A stretch of 64,000 nucleotides of DNA, taken from assembly GCA_964573725.1 (NCBI GenBank), contig CAZNLJ010000007.1, forward strand, positions 90,307 to 154,306, given 5' to 3'. Under the pieces are notes generated by a model, which saw nothing but the letters and a program-made list of their open reading frames with translations, ran no database searches and was not told the DNA's origin. The position numbers and the translations under genes were made by a program. Numbering within the stretch: position 1 is the first letter of the stretch; each line of letters opens with the position of its first letter. This document shows, in pieces, positions 9,081 to 18,077 of this stretch. This stretch comes from UBA6168 sp964573725 (GTDB taxonomy: Bacteria; Bacteroidota; Bacteroidia; Chitinophagales; Saprospiraceae).

Positions 9081-10271
9081 ATGAGAAACATGCCAAAACC
9101 AGATAATCACCCATACACGCTCATTGAGGACTTTCAGGCACTGGAGGACTTCCATCATCGGAACGCATCGGTCGAATGGATGAGTTTCGATACGGAATTC
9201 ATAGGCGAACGCCGTTTCACGACGACCATCTGCCTGATCCAGGTCGCCACCACAGCGGGTTGTTTCCTGATCGACCCGATCAAGGTCCGCGATTTGGGGC
9301 CATTGGTCCGGATGTTGGAAAATCCGGACATCCTGAAGATCGTGCATGCCGGGGAGAATGATTTCCGGTTGTTTTACGCCCACTACGGCGTCCTTCCGCG
9401 GAATGTCTTCGATACACAGGTGGCCGCATCGTTCGCCGGGTACCGGCATCCGATCAGTTTCTCCAAGTTGGTCGATGCGGAAATCGGCATACACGTCAGC
9501 AAAGGCCAGACGGTCACGGATTGGGAGAAAAGACCTTTCGACAGCAAGCAGTTGTCGTATGCCGTGGCCGATGTGGTGTACTTGGTGGAAATCTGGAAGA
9601 ACCTGTCGGAAAAGCTGACCCGGTCGGGACGGCTGTCCTGGGCCCGGGAGGAATTCCGGGTGCTCGAGCAGGCGTCGACCTATACGCAGGACCCTTACAA
9701 GGAGGTACTCGAAAGCAACATGATCAAAGGCATCCGCAAGCGGGAGCAGGTATTCCTGCTCCGGTTGCTGCTTTGGCGGACCGAGGAGGCGCGGAAAAGG
9801 AACCATTCGAAGGAAATGGTCTTGCCGGCCAAGTACATCAATCCCATCGTCCGGGTCATCCATTCCGGAAAGGATGCCTTGACCAACAACCGGCGGATTC
9901 CGGATTCCGTGGTGCGGAAGTACAGCGACCTGTTCCACCGGTTCTACCAGGAGCCGGCCACTGCCGAGGAGTCGGATATCCTGCGGCAAATACCCAAGGA
10001 TACGGTGGAGAACGATAAGGAAGCCATGTTGATGGAGATGCTGGACCTGCTGGTCCGTTACAAGAGCCTGGATGCCGGCATCTCCAACCAGCTGGTCCTG
10101 CCCCGGGGCGCCCTGCGGAGAATGAAGGACGACATGGACTACCTGGACCCCATGCTGGAGCAAGGCTGGCGAAGGGAATTCCTCGGGAAGGAGATTGTCG
10201 AATGGTTCCGCCACCGGAAGAATCTGGTGATGGTATTCCGGGACGGCACGTTCGAGTTGAAGATGGTCTGA
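9081..10271 (+). CDS. rnd: Ribonuclease D (3'-5' exoribonuclease with HRDC domain)
   Basis: 396 residues from the ATG at 9081 (a second ATG follows at 9090); upstream codons in the same frame are Arg/Pro-rich and unlikely to be translated. The DEDDy exonuclease motifs are in place: FDTEFIGERRF (Exo I), HAGENDFRLF (Exo II) and YAVADVVYL (Exo III, with the Tyr). After about residue 200 a helical HRDC-type region follows. RNase D trims the 3' ends of tRNA and small stable RNAs. It stands alone; its transcript ends in an 11-bp inverted repeat shared with the convergent lipoprotein gene. Confidence 0.92.
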   Translation: MRNMPKPDNHPYTLIEDFQALEDFHHRNASVEWMSFDTEFIGERRFTTTICLIQVATTAGCFLIDPIKVRDLGPLVRMLENPDILKIVHAGENDFRLFYAHYGVLPRNVFDTQVAASFAGYRHPISFSKLVDAEIGIHVSKGQTVTDWEKRPFDSKQLSYAVADVVYLVEIWKNLSEKLTRSGRLSWAREEFRVLEQASTYTQDPYKEVLESNMIKGIRKREQVFLLRLLLWRTEEARKRNHSKEMVLPAKYINPIVRVIHSGKDALTNNRRIPDSVVRKYSDLFHRFYQEPATAEESDILRQIPKDTVENDKEAMLMEMLDLLVRYKSLDAGISNQLVLPRGALRRMKDDMDYLDPMLEQGWRREFLGKEIVEWFRHRKNLVMVFRDGTFELKMV

Positions 10272-10272
10272 G

Positions 10273-10323
10273 CTGTACTTCGGGGGGGCTTTTGCCCGGC
10301 TGGTCAGTCCGGCCGGAGTACAG
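10273..10323. terminator. Inverted repeat between convergent genes
   Basis: CTGTACTTCGG (10273-10283) pairs with CCGGAGTACAG (10313-10323), 11 base pairs with one G-U, enclosing a G/C-rich loop region. It begins just behind the rnd stop (10269-10271) and overlaps the last codons of the opposite lipoprotein gene. It could end transcription in both directions; there is no T-tract. Confidence 0.45.
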
Positions 10324-10762
10324 GGGGGACCAGGGTATGGACAGCGTTTCGGCAGCCCTTGATATGACCGTCCTTTTGCAGGAAAGTTCCGAGGGAAAGT
10401 TCCGGGTCCGAACAAGCATGCAGCATCCGGGAAGGGGAGAGGTAGGACTTGCGGTGCCGGGATTCCAGCTCAAACGCGTAGGTAATCCCGTTTTCCGTAC
10501 CGGCCAGCAGGTAATAGGCGTTTTCCGTTTTCACGATTTTCATTCGAACGACCGAGATTTCCAATCCGTAATGGACCCGGGAGAAAGCTTCGATTTCCGC
10601 CCGCTCGATACGGAGCTTGTTGGGTCGGTCGATGGTTGCCACCAGCCGATTGGTTCCGGAGCACGCGGCGAATGCCAGCGACAAGACGACGAGGGAAATC
10701 CCACGCAGCGGCAGCGAGAAAAAGGTCGGCATGATCGTCGGTTTAAGGGCGGTTGGAGTCAT
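10304..10762 (-). CDS. Small putative lipoprotein
   Basis: About 152 residues; the ATG at 10762 or the one at 10732 both give a signal peptide of type II, with a basic start, hydrophobic core LRGISLVVLSLAF and Cys in AFAACSG as the acylation site. The mature part is small and mixed alpha/beta, with no motif that I recognise. It lies behind the cytochrome c peroxidase gene on the same strand, about 35 bases away with the start chosen here, so the two are probably cotranscribed. Function unknown; an envelope role is inferred from the signal only. Confidence 0.6.
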   Translation of the reverse strand: MTPTALKPTIMPTFFSLPLRGISLVVLSLAFAACSGTNRLVATIDRPNKLRIERAEIEAFSRVHYGLEISVVRMKIVKTENAYYLLAGTENGITYAFELESRHRKSYLSPSRMLHACSDPELSLGTFLQKDGHIKGCRNAVHTLVPPVLRPD

Positions 10763-10797
10763 GAAGCACCAATCCAGGATGCGGGAGGTTGGAAATT

Positions 10798-12132
10798 TCA
10801 TGGACAGCCCAGGTCCTGTCTGGATTGGATATCATTGTTCGGGAAGCAATTTCCGGAAGGCAAGGAAGTCGGAACAAAGCGGGACATTTCCCGGTCGAAC
10901 AAGGAACGTTCCAGGAACAACACCAGGTCGTCCACCTCTTGGGGGGACAAGTCCAGGGGATGGAATTGGCCGGCCAGCTGCTGGGCGGGCACCCGCGGAT
11001 TTTCCGGGACACCCGCATTGAAATACGCCACCACATCCCGGAGGCTCCGTTTCGAAGAGCCGTGAAAAAAATGAGAGCCGCCGAACAGGTTGTACAATTG
11101 CGGCACCTTGAACTTGTACATGTCCTCCGGCCGCTTGGTGAAACCGCCCCTGCCGAGGTTTCGTTCATCGTGGACATCCGTACGGATGGCCTGACCGGTT
11201 TCGAACAGGTCTTTCACCCCGACCGCGTAGAAGTGGGTCGCGTTTTGGAAAGCTTTGCCATTGTGGCACTTGTAACAACCTGCTTTGGAGAAAAAGAGAA
11301 TGGCGCCCCTTTTTTCGGCATCGGACATAGCGGATTCGTTGCCCCGAAGCCAATCCTGGAACGGTGCCCGGGACGGAATCAAGGTGCGCAGGTAGGCGGA
11401 CAGCGCAAAGGCCAGGGTCCGGGAAGAATAGCGTTGTCCGGCCGGTACCTGGGGGAAGGCGGCATCGAAGATGTCCTTGTATCCCAGGCTGTCGGCCACG
11501 GCCGCGTCGATGAGCATGCGGTGGACGGACTGGACGGCGATGGTCTGGCTTTCCACACCGAGCAGCCCTTCGTGGTTGATTTCCGCATCATCCTTCCATT
11601 GCGCTTCCGTACCTGCATTGACGTGCGTGCCGCCGAACTTACCGGACCATGCGGTGTTGGTGACAAAGGCCACATTGCAGACGCTGAGCGCCCTGGCTCC
11701 CTGTACATCCGGTTCGTTGTCGTGATAGAAAACAAGTTTGGAACGACCTTCCCCGTTGAATCCGAATCCGGCGCCGCCGTCTGCGATACCTTGGGCGCGA
11801 CCGGGCATAAAACCGGCATCCGGAATATGGCAGGAGGCGCAGGAGTAAGTGTTCCTGGCTTCCGGGTGTTGCGGGATGAGTCCGAGGCCGGTTTCATAGA
11901 AAAGCATCTTACCCAGTTCCACCTTGGCGGGGTTCAGCGGATTGGCGGGGTCCTGCGGGATGGCGGAGAAATCCGTTTCGTCCGGAAGCAGGAAGAAATC
12001 CTTGTTTCCGGTCGGTGCGGCCCGGTCCACCAACCGCGACAAGGAAGCGTCGAGGGAATTGCGCAGTTCGTCGTGGGTGCAGGCCTGGAGGGACAGGACG
12101 GACAGCAACAGAAATGTTTTCAATGAATTCAT
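10798..12132 (-). CDS. Di-haem cytochrome c peroxidase / MauG-type lipoprotein
   Basis: 444 residues from the ATG complementary to 12130-12132, giving a lipoprotein signal MNSLKTFLLLSVLSLQAC. Two haem c attachment sites, CASCH in the N-terminal domain and CYKCH in the C-terminal domain, mark the bacterial di-haem peroxidase family, which reduces hydrogen peroxide with electrons from small cytochromes in the periplasm; MauG relatives instead oxidise protein side chains. LGKMLFYETGLG near the start and RTLAFALSAYLRTL are also family features. It is divergent from the large helicase-like gene. Peroxidase versus MauG-like cannot be separated by eye. Confidence 0.9.
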   Translation of the reverse strand: MNSLKTFLLLSVLSLQACTHDELRNSLDASLSRLVDRAAPTGNKDFFLLPDETDFSAIPQDPANPLNPAKVELGKMLFYETGLGLIPQHPEARNTYSCASCHIPDAGFMPGRAQGIADGGAGFGFNGEGRSKLVFYHDNEPDVQGARALSVCNVAFVTNTAWSGKFGGTHVNAGTEAQWKDDAEINHEGLLGVESQTIAVQSVHRMLIDAAVADSLGYKDIFDAAFPQVPAGQRYSSRTLAFALSAYLRTLIPSRAPFQDWLRGNESAMSDAEKRGAILFFSKAGCYKCHNGKAFQNATHFYAVGVKDLFETGQAIRTDVHDERNLGRGGFTKRPEDMYKFKVPQLYNLFGGSHFFHGSSKRSLRDVVAYFNAGVPENPRVPAQQLAGQFHPLDLSPQEVDDLVLFLERSLFDREMSRFVPTSLPSGNCFPNNDIQSRQDLGCP

Positions 12133-12395
12133 GGGTGAAAATTTAGGCAAAGGTTGACCGGGAGGCATCCAAAATCTCGCCAAAAGCAAGCGGCACAAGC
12201 GGTTCGGCTTCCATGCTGAGGGTATACAAAGATAGTAAATTCATTGGAATCGGGGCAAGCCGTCACGCGGCAGTCCATAATGGGGCTGACGCATTCCGTC
12301 CGGGTATTCCGGGCCTGGGGACGAGTGCGCCGGCATGGGAATCGGAAAAGGTGCCGCCCGGGAAGCCGGCGCGGGGCAAGGCAAGCCCAACCAGA

Positions 12396-12427
12396 TTTGA
12401 AAGCGGCGGGAAAATGGTTTATCTTCG
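12396..12427 (+). promoter_or_regulatory. Promoter of the helicase-like gene
   Basis: TTTG at 12396-12399 and TATCTTCG at 12420-12427, spaced by 20 bases, match the Bacteroidota promoter with one change in the -7 box. The coding start at 12507 is 79 bases downstream. It lies in the 374-base region between the divergent peroxidase (start 12132) and this gene; I see nothing else in that region. Confidence 0.5.
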
Positions 12428-12506
12428 CCGGATAAGGGCAGGTTTTCCGGTTTCGGGGGAGGGGAAAAAACAATCCGCAGCCGGAAACCGCCCGGGCGCA
12501 AGAACT

Positions 12507-15500
12507 ATGAGAAACGAAGACACCATCCAGGCGGAAACGGTATATAACAATGCGCTTCCGTATCACCTGAACAAAGCGGACCTCTGTCGGGTCGACCAGC
12601 GGGAATCCGCATTTGCGGCAGCCCTTGTCCGGGAATTGCTGGTCGGAAGGTCGCCGGTTGTCCTGGATACGCGGGAGGCGGCGGCCGACAAGATCCGGCA
12701 CTTGTATTTCCATTCCCGCAACCAGGAAAAAGTATACGGCTACAAATCCTTCGGATTGGGTTACCCCTTATACGTCGACACATTTCGGGGAGAGCTGTCG
12801 GTAGCGCCCTTGTTGATTTGGCATCTGGGAATGGAGCCGGCGCAGGGGAGTACGCGGAGTTGGGTATTGCGGCGGACTTCCGCACCGGTGGCCTGTCAAT
12901 TGAACATGCACCTACGGGAGCTGATCCAGGAGAAATACGGCGTGGACCTGGCGTTTTCGTCCAAGGAGCGGGAGGCATCGCGGCAAGGAGGCGGGGGTTG
13001 GGTCGCCGCATTCGTCCGGCGCCTGGCGGAGCGTCTGCAAGCGGAGGAGCAAGGAAGCTGGGAGGAACCCGTACCGTCGCCGGGCATCGACCGATTGGGA
13101 GCCTACACCCATCGGCCGGCCCTATGCTGGTCGGGTGTATTAAGCCAGTATCCCCCCCAGTACCCTACGGGCCCGGCAGACCAGGAGGAACCGGCGGCGA
13201 CATGGCCGGCCGGGGAGGCGATAACCGCGAAAGAACCGTTTGTATTCGGCTGGCACACCACTACGCCGGAAGAGCAGACTGCCTTGGAGCGGGCGCATGC
13301 CCATCCGGTGTCGGCGGTAACGAGCGACGACGGCAACAGCCTGAACCGAACGGCCGCCAACCTGATATTGAATGCCCTGGCCAACGGGCAGCGTTGCCTC
13401 GTGGTAGCGGACCGCGCGCCGGTGTTGCGGCAAGTACAGCAATGGGTCGTCAAATCCGGCTTGTTGCAACAGCATTTCCTGATGCTCGACGGTTGGCACG
13501 ACAGCACCACCTTGGGAGAATTGCTGCGGGTATCGGCGAAGGGCGCATCCGCAGAATCCGAAATCATCCCAGCTCATTTCCAGGAAGAAAAAAACCGGTA
13601 CCTGCGGAGCAAGGAACGCATGGACGCAGCCTATAGGGCGGTGCGAAGCGCGGTGTTCGGGGAAAGCGACTGGACGGATACCGTAGGCCGCTTCCTGGCC
13701 AGTCAGCGGATCGAGGGCAGGGAACTGCTCGGCAGCCAGCTGGGACATACCGGATTCGAGCTCTCGCAAGCGGAGTATGCGGAGATCCGGGACCGCCTCG
13801 GCTCTTGCCAGGCTTTGTTCCCCTCGGTCAACACATTGGGGCATCCGCTGACCGTCCTCCATTCCGACTGGTTCCGGGAAGATAAGGAGCCGGTCGAGGA
13901 CGAGGCACTGGAAACATCCGTCCTGCGTTTCCTGGAACGGACCCAAGGGCTTCACTACCGGTATCTGCGGATACAGGAGGCCGTACTGGGCAATTGGCGG
14001 ACGGTACGGTTGCATGCATTCGAGCAATTGTCGGAACAAATACGAGCGGTCCGGGAAAATATATACCAGTATGAGGACCGGTACGGTACCTCCTTCCGGA
14101 CAGCCGGCGCCGGGAAGCTGGTTTTCATGAACTGGTTCCGGCTACGGCGAAGGGTTGTCCGGGAAGCGGTGGCGGAAGTGACGGCGGCCTATTTGGCGGT
14201 GATGGAACAATTCCGGCAAAGCGAGCTCTTTCCGTTCGAGTTCCGGCCCAGCCGGGATGGTCGGCACATCGGGTCCGTCCGTGCCAACCTGGAGGCTTTG
14301 GAAGCCGCCTTGCTCGGCTGGCGGGAAAGCCTGGACAGCTCCCTGCAGGATGCCGTCATGCGGTTGGATAGCCGGCAGCAGGACCTTACCCCGTCAAATG
14401 GTGAGGAGTTGCAAGGCTTGGAGCGGGAATTGGAAGACCTGTTGTCCGACCTGCAGGAGGCCGGACTATTCCAGCAGAAATTTGAGCGGCCGGGGTATTC
14501 CGTACGCCAGCAGCAGCGGAAACTGGAATCCTTGTCGGAATTGTTGGAAACCACCGCCATGCATCTCCGGGATTTTCAGGCTTTCCATGCCTGGCAAACC
14601 GTTTGGCTTTCCCTGACAGGGAAAGGCCGGCAAGTCGTGGGTGCCTTGGTCAAGGCGAGGCCGGCAGATTGGACGGCAGCCTTCGACAGTTGGTTCTTCA
14701 GCCAGCTGTTGCGCAAGGAGCGGCCTGCCGGATTGCCCACGGCGGACCATCTCGCGAAAGACACGGCGGAACGCTGGGCCGCATTGCGGCCCTTGTTGGT
14801 GCCGCAGATCCGTCGGATTTGGCAAGCACGCCGGGAAGCCGCCCTTCGCAAGCTGAAAAAGGAGAACAAGACCTTGTATGTCCGGCTGTTCGTGAAAGGG
14901 GTGGGCGGCGAGGCGACCGATACACCGGCGGAACAGTTCCGGGCAGGTTGGGAGACCATTTCGGAAGTCCTGCCGGTGCTTCTTACGACACCGGAGGCAG
15001 CCGCCGGGTTGTTGCAGGAGCGGAAGACCGGCTTGTACGATCAAGTCCTTATCCTTACCGCCGGGGGAATTTCGGTGGACAAGGCGGCGGAGCTTTCTTC
15101 CTATGGCCGGCGAACGGCCTTGTTCAGTTTACCGGCCGAAGACGGCGTGTTGGTGGCCTATCTGAGGGAGCGGGGGCTTCCCGTCACCCACCTGCCGGAT
15201 ATTCCCGTCTGGGAGGATGACAACATGGACACCTCGGTCAGGCCCCGTTGGCAGGTGGATGCCGTAGACGGAAGATATTCCGAGGCCGAAGACACGAACG
15301 ACACGGAGGCGCAATTCGTCGTCCGGCTATTGAACCAGGTCAAGCCGACGCCGCAGCAGGTGTATCCGACGGTCGGGATTGTCACCATGACCCGGGGGCA
15401 GCGGGACCGGATCCTGCAGTACCTGCTTGAGGTGAAACAGCGTCAGCCCATGGTTGCGGAAAAAATAGGCCAATTGGAGCGGAACGGGCTGGTGGTATTG

Positions 15501-16238
15501 CACCTGGAGGAAGCCTTGGCCTATCCGATGGACCATGTCGTCTTGAGCGGGACATTCGGCGTGGCCAGCAGCAAGAGGAACCTGACAAAGCGTACCGAGT
15601 GGTTGAACACGCCACAGGCGGGTCGTATGCTCCGATGGTTGGCCAAGGCGCAGGTGTCGTCCATGCACCTGGTCCATTCCTTTTCAGAAAATCACCTCCA
15701 TACATTTTCGGGGAAGCAGCAGGAGAGAGGTACCTGGATCCTGTCGCATTTGATACAGGCAGGCAAGGCCTGTCAGGCGGGCAACCGGCACCTGTTTCGG
15801 GAAATCTGGCAGTTGCTCGGTTTCAGAACCGCTTCGCGTCCTGTTCCCTCTATATTCGCGGAGGAATGCCGGTCGGTACTCGAGGACAGGATGGACAGGG
15901 GCTTGTTGCAGGCTGCCTGTACGATAGGCACCGTCGTAGTGCCATTGTTGGTGCATCCGACGGAAGACAGGGCGACCGGGCGGCCTGTGGTCGTGGTGCC
16001 GGACGGATTTTTTGCGCGGGCTGCCTGCACGTCCGCGGTCTGGGAGGAAAGCCGGCGGATCCAGCTGACGGCCAAAGGATATGAGGTGCTGAATGCGTGG
16101 TCCGTTCGCTGGTTGGAAGACCCCGGGCAGGAAGGCGACGGGCTGTTTCGGGCATTGAGGCCCCAGGGTGGGGCACAGCCGACGGAACCGCAGGCCGGGG
16201 CGACGGTAGCCCCGGTGACGGACCGGCTGGAAAGATAG
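12507..16238 (+). CDS. Superfamily 1 helicase-like protein with eroded catalytic motifs and a degenerate C-terminal nuclease-like domain
   Basis: 1243 residues from the ATG at 12507, just behind a promoter; the 98 upstream codons in frame are rejected because they cover that promoter. The middle and end align by eye with DNA2/NAM7-type SF1 helicases, but the key residues are gone. At the P-loop, the usual GPPGTGKSQTIANL is SDDGNSLNRTAANL (residues 273-286), with Leu279 in place of Lys. At Walker B, FDEAS becomes ILTAG (849-853). The arginine of motif VI is lost in LAKAQ (1045-1049). Spacing between motifs and the surrounding strands (NGQRCLVVADR, VGIVTMTRGQRDRIL) is kept. Residues 440-840 are long charged helices. 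The last 120 residues resemble Vsr/DUF559-like PD-(D/E)xK domains, again without the acidic residues (VVVPLLVHP, VVVPDGF). It is probably a folded non-catalytic protein. Role unknown. Confidence 0.6.
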   Translation: MRNEDTIQAETVYNNALPYHLNKADLCRVDQRESAFAAALVRELLVGRSPVVLDTREAAADKIRHLYFHSRNQEKVYGYKSFGLGYPLYVDTFRGELSVAPLLIWHLGMEPAQGSTRSWVLRRTSAPVACQLNMHLRELIQEKYGVDLAFSSKEREASRQGGGGWVAAFVRRLAERLQAEEQGSWEEPVPSPGIDRLGAYTHRPALCWSGVLSQYPPQYPTGPADQEEPAATWPAGEAITAKEPFVFGWHTTTPEEQTALERAHAHPVSAVTSDDGNSLNRTAANLILNALANGQRCLVVADRAPVLRQVQQWVVKSGLLQQHFLMLDGWHDSTTLGELLRVSAKGASAESEIIPAHFQEEKNRYLRSKERMDAAYRAVRSAVFGESDWTDTVGRFLASQRIEGRELLGSQLGHTGFELSQAEYAEIRDRLGSCQALFPSVNTLGHPLTVLHSDWFREDKEPVEDEALETSVLRFLERTQGLHYRYLRIQEAVLGNWRTVRLHAFEQLSEQIRAVRENIYQYEDRYGTSFRTAGAGKLVFMNWFRLRRRVVREAVAEVTAAYLAVMEQFRQSELFPFEFRPSRDGRHIGSVRANLEALEAALLGWRESLDSSLQDAVMRLDSRQQDLTPSNGEELQGLERELEDLLSDLQEAGLFQQKFERPGYSVRQQQRKLESLSELLETTAMHLRDFQAFHAWQTVWLSLTGKGRQVVGALVKARPADWTAAFDSWFFSQLLRKERPAGLPTADHLAKDTAERWAALRPLLVPQIRRIWQARREAALRKLKKENKTLYVRLFVKGVGGEATDTPAEQFRAGWETISEVLPVLLTTPEAAAGLLQERKTGLYDQVLILTAGGISVDKAAELSSYGRRTALFSLPAEDGVLVAYLRERGLPVTHLPDIPVWEDDNMDTSVRPRWQVDAVDGRYSEAEDTNDTEAQFVVRLLNQVKPTPQQVYPTVGIVTMTRGQRDRILQYLLEVKQRQPMVAEKIGQLERNGLVVLHLEEALAYPMDHVVLSGTFGVASSKRNLTKRTEWLNTPQAGRMLRWLAKAQVSSMHLVHSFSENHLHTFSGKQQERGTWILSHLIQAGKACQAGNRHLFREIWQLLGFRTASRPVPSIFAEECRSVLEDRMDRGLLQAACTIGTVVVPLLVHPTEDRATGRPVVVVPDGFFARAACTSAVWEESRRIQLTAKGYEVLNAWSVRWLEDPGQEGDGLFRALRPQGGAQPTEPQAGATVAPVTDRLER

Positions 16239-16440
16239 CCGGGGCACCGGTGAAAAAATCATCGGGTCTGAAAGCGCAAGAAGTCGTTGGCAAGAAGTAC
16301 CTTTGGCAATCGGAACGAAATCAGCCCCCTTTTATCCCCTTATGATGTCCGGGACCTACGGACATCCATCAGCCGTTGGCCCGTTTCTGCCCGGCGAATG
16401 CCGAGGAAGCAGGGAAAGATGAACAAACACCAACGAAAGC

Positions 16441-16471
16441 GCCCGTGAACAGGAAAGTTTGCGGGCTTTTT
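16441..16471 (+). terminator. Probable rho-independent terminator
   Basis: GCCCG (16441-16445) pairs with CGGGC (16462-16466), followed by five T residues (16467-16471). It lies 200 bases past the helicase-like gene and just before the end of the opposite Fe-S carrier gene. The stem is short, so the call is moderate. The rest of 16239-16483 shows nothing. Confidence 0.4.
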
Positions 16472-16483
16472 ATTGGTGGGTGG

Positions 16484-16834
16484 TCAGGCCGAGAAGGAAG
16501 TGCCGCAACCGCAACTGGAGGAAGCGTTCGGGTTGTTGAAGGAGAACCCGCGGTTGTTGAGGCCGTCCACCCAGTCGATTTCCATCCCGATCAGGTAAAT
16601 GGCGTGGGCTTTCTGCATGAAGACGCGGAGGCCTTCGATGGAGAATTCGTCGTCGGCATCCGATTTACGGTCGAAGCCCAAGACATAGGAGAAACCGGCG
16701 CAACCACCGCCTTTCACGCCGACGCGAAGGCCGTGGTCGGCTGGGATACCCTGTTCCAGCATGATCTTGTTCAATTGTTGCAGTGCGCCGGCGGTCAGCC
16801 GGATGGGCGTATGGGTAAGCTGTTCGACGGACAT
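16484..16834 (-). CDS. A-type iron-sulfur carrier (IscA/ErpA/HesB family)
   Basis: 116 residues. Small scaffold/carrier that receives Fe-S clusters and hands them to apo-proteins. The three family cysteines are present: one in GGGCAGFSY and two in the C-terminal SCGCGTSF. The spacing and length (105-120) are typical. No isc or suf genes are nearby. Its start is 205 bases from the divergent gene at 17040, with a 7-bp palindrome in between. Confidence 0.93.
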   Translation of the reverse strand: MSVEQLTHTPIRLTAGALQQLNKIMLEQGIPADHGLRVGVKGGGCAGFSYVLGFDRKSDADDEFSIEGLRVFMQKAHAIYLIGMEIDWVDGLNNRGFSFNNPNASSSCGCGTSFSA

Positions 16835-16860
16835 ATCGGATAGGTTTCTGTCAAGTTAAT

Positions 16861-16878
16861 CAAAGGGAGCACCCTTTG
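16861..16878. repeat. Short perfect palindrome between divergent genes
   Basis: CAAAGGG and CCCTTTG are separated by four bases. It sits 27 bases upstream of the Fe-S carrier start and about 80 bases before the -33 box of the opposite promoter. It could be an operator or an RNA hairpin; no known site is recognised. Confidence 0.35.
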
Positions 16879-16959
16879 TCGGGGAGCCATTGCGAAAATA
16901 GGAAAAAGACATTTCATAGTAAACAAAAAGTGGGAGGGCCGGTTGAGTCGGACGCGAAG

Positions 16960-16990
16960 TTTGGAAGAAGCGGCCGTCGGCCTATCTTTG
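16960..16990 (+). promoter_or_regulatory. Consensus Bacteroidota promoter
   Basis: TTTG at 16960-16963 and TATCTTTG at 16983-16990, with exactly 19 bases between them. The coding start at 17040 is 49 bases downstream. This is the best-matching promoter in the window. Confidence 0.75.
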
Positions 16991-17039
16991 CCGGGATGTT
17001 CGGATCAAGTCGGAACGAGCAAAACAAAGCATACATTCG

Positions 17040-17561
17040 ATGGAGTTATTATTGGAAGTCTTGCGTTCGGTATTGCCGTCCCTGGTGGTATTCGGGGTGA
17101 TATACTTTTTCGGCAACAAGTGGTTTGAGCAGCGGATGCGGTTGAAAATGCTACGTTATCAGCAGGAAAGGAAAGATGTAACAATTCCTTTACGCCTCCA
17201 GGCATACGAGCGTTTGAGTTTGTTGTGCGAGCGGATCAGTCTTCCGGCCTTGTTGTTCCGGGTGCTGCGGCCGGGCATGCGGGCGGATGAGTTGCGGCTG
17301 GCCTTGTTGCTGACGATCCAGCAGGAGTTCGACCACAACTTGACACAGCAGATATACATATCGGAGCAATTGTGGCAAATCATCCGGATAGCCCGGGACG
17401 AGACGGTCCGGCTGGTCGACCTCGTGGCGGAGCAGACCGAGCCGGGTGCCGATGCGCAAGTCATGTCACAGCAGTTGATGGGCTATGCCGCCGCACAGCC
17501 CGTCAAACCGTTGGAGAAAGCGATGGAGGCCATCCGGAAGGAGACATCCCTGTTATTCTGA
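17040..17561 (+). CDS. Small membrane-anchored protein of unknown function
   Basis: 173 residues. One hydrophobic helix near the start (about 10-27: SVLPSLVVFGVIYFFG), followed by a basic segment KWFEQRMRLKMLRYQQERK and then a helical, charged domain to the end. This predicts an inner-membrane anchor with a cytoplasmic helical body. Leu-rich helices such as LRLALLLTIQQEFDHNLTQQ suggest coiled-coil or oligomeric packing. I recognise no family. It has its own consensus promoter and stands alone 516 bases before dnaA. Confidence 0.75.
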   Translation: MELLLEVLRSVLPSLVVFGVIYFFGNKWFEQRMRLKMLRYQQERKDVTIPLRLQAYERLSLLCERISLPALLFRVLRPGMRADELRLALLLTIQQEFDHNLTQQIYISEQLWQIIRIARDETVRLVDLVAEQTEPGADAQVMSQQLMGYAAAQPVKPLEKAMEAIRKETSLLF

Positions 17562-18077
17562 CCAGGGACCCGAGAGGGAGTTGCGGCTAACGTGTTCAAT
17601 ACCAATAAGTGAGAATCATGAGGAATGTGTGGTGCAAGGATAACATGGCTATTACACTCCGAATCCGGCAGGTGCCGCCCGGGTGTGGTGCCGGTGGAAG
17701 TATGCGCCTGTTTCGGTACCGGGCTAACCGAAAGACGGTAGGGTAGCCGGGCATGGAATATTGATACATTTATTTTCAATATAAATAGTCCTGACAATTA
17801 GCAACAAGAGTCAATTATTATTCAAGTCATTGATTGTCAGTAATATTGTGACCGAGATGTTTTTTTTGGAAAAAAAGGAATCCCTGGTTTTTATTTTGGA
17901 AAAATTTACACCAAATTTGCAATCCTCCGATGTTTTACGGCACTTACTGTTCATGAGGCGTCGAACCGAGAAAGCTTTCCTGCGATACGCCTGAAAGACA
18001 CTGATTTACTGATTGCTGCAAAGCCTGTCACCAGGCAGCCCCAATTGTCTCATTAAACATTCCAATGGTATTGGAGT
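17562..18077 (+). other. Long AT-rich leader before dnaA
   Basis: 516 bases without a gene. The part from 17760 to 17930 is clearly richer in A/T than its surroundings, with runs of T and A, which could be promoter DNA or a duplex-unwinding-type element. I looked for DnaA boxes of the TTATCCACA kind on both strands and found none, so there is no support for calling an origin here. No promoter with correct 19-base spacing was found. Confidence 0.4.

Noticed and set aside
16376..16843. 155-codon plus frame
   Set aside because: Antisense to the well-supported A-type Fe-S carrier gene.
17562..18077. Replication origin next to dnaA
   Set aside because: AT-rich, but no DnaA boxes on either strand, so there is no positive evidence.
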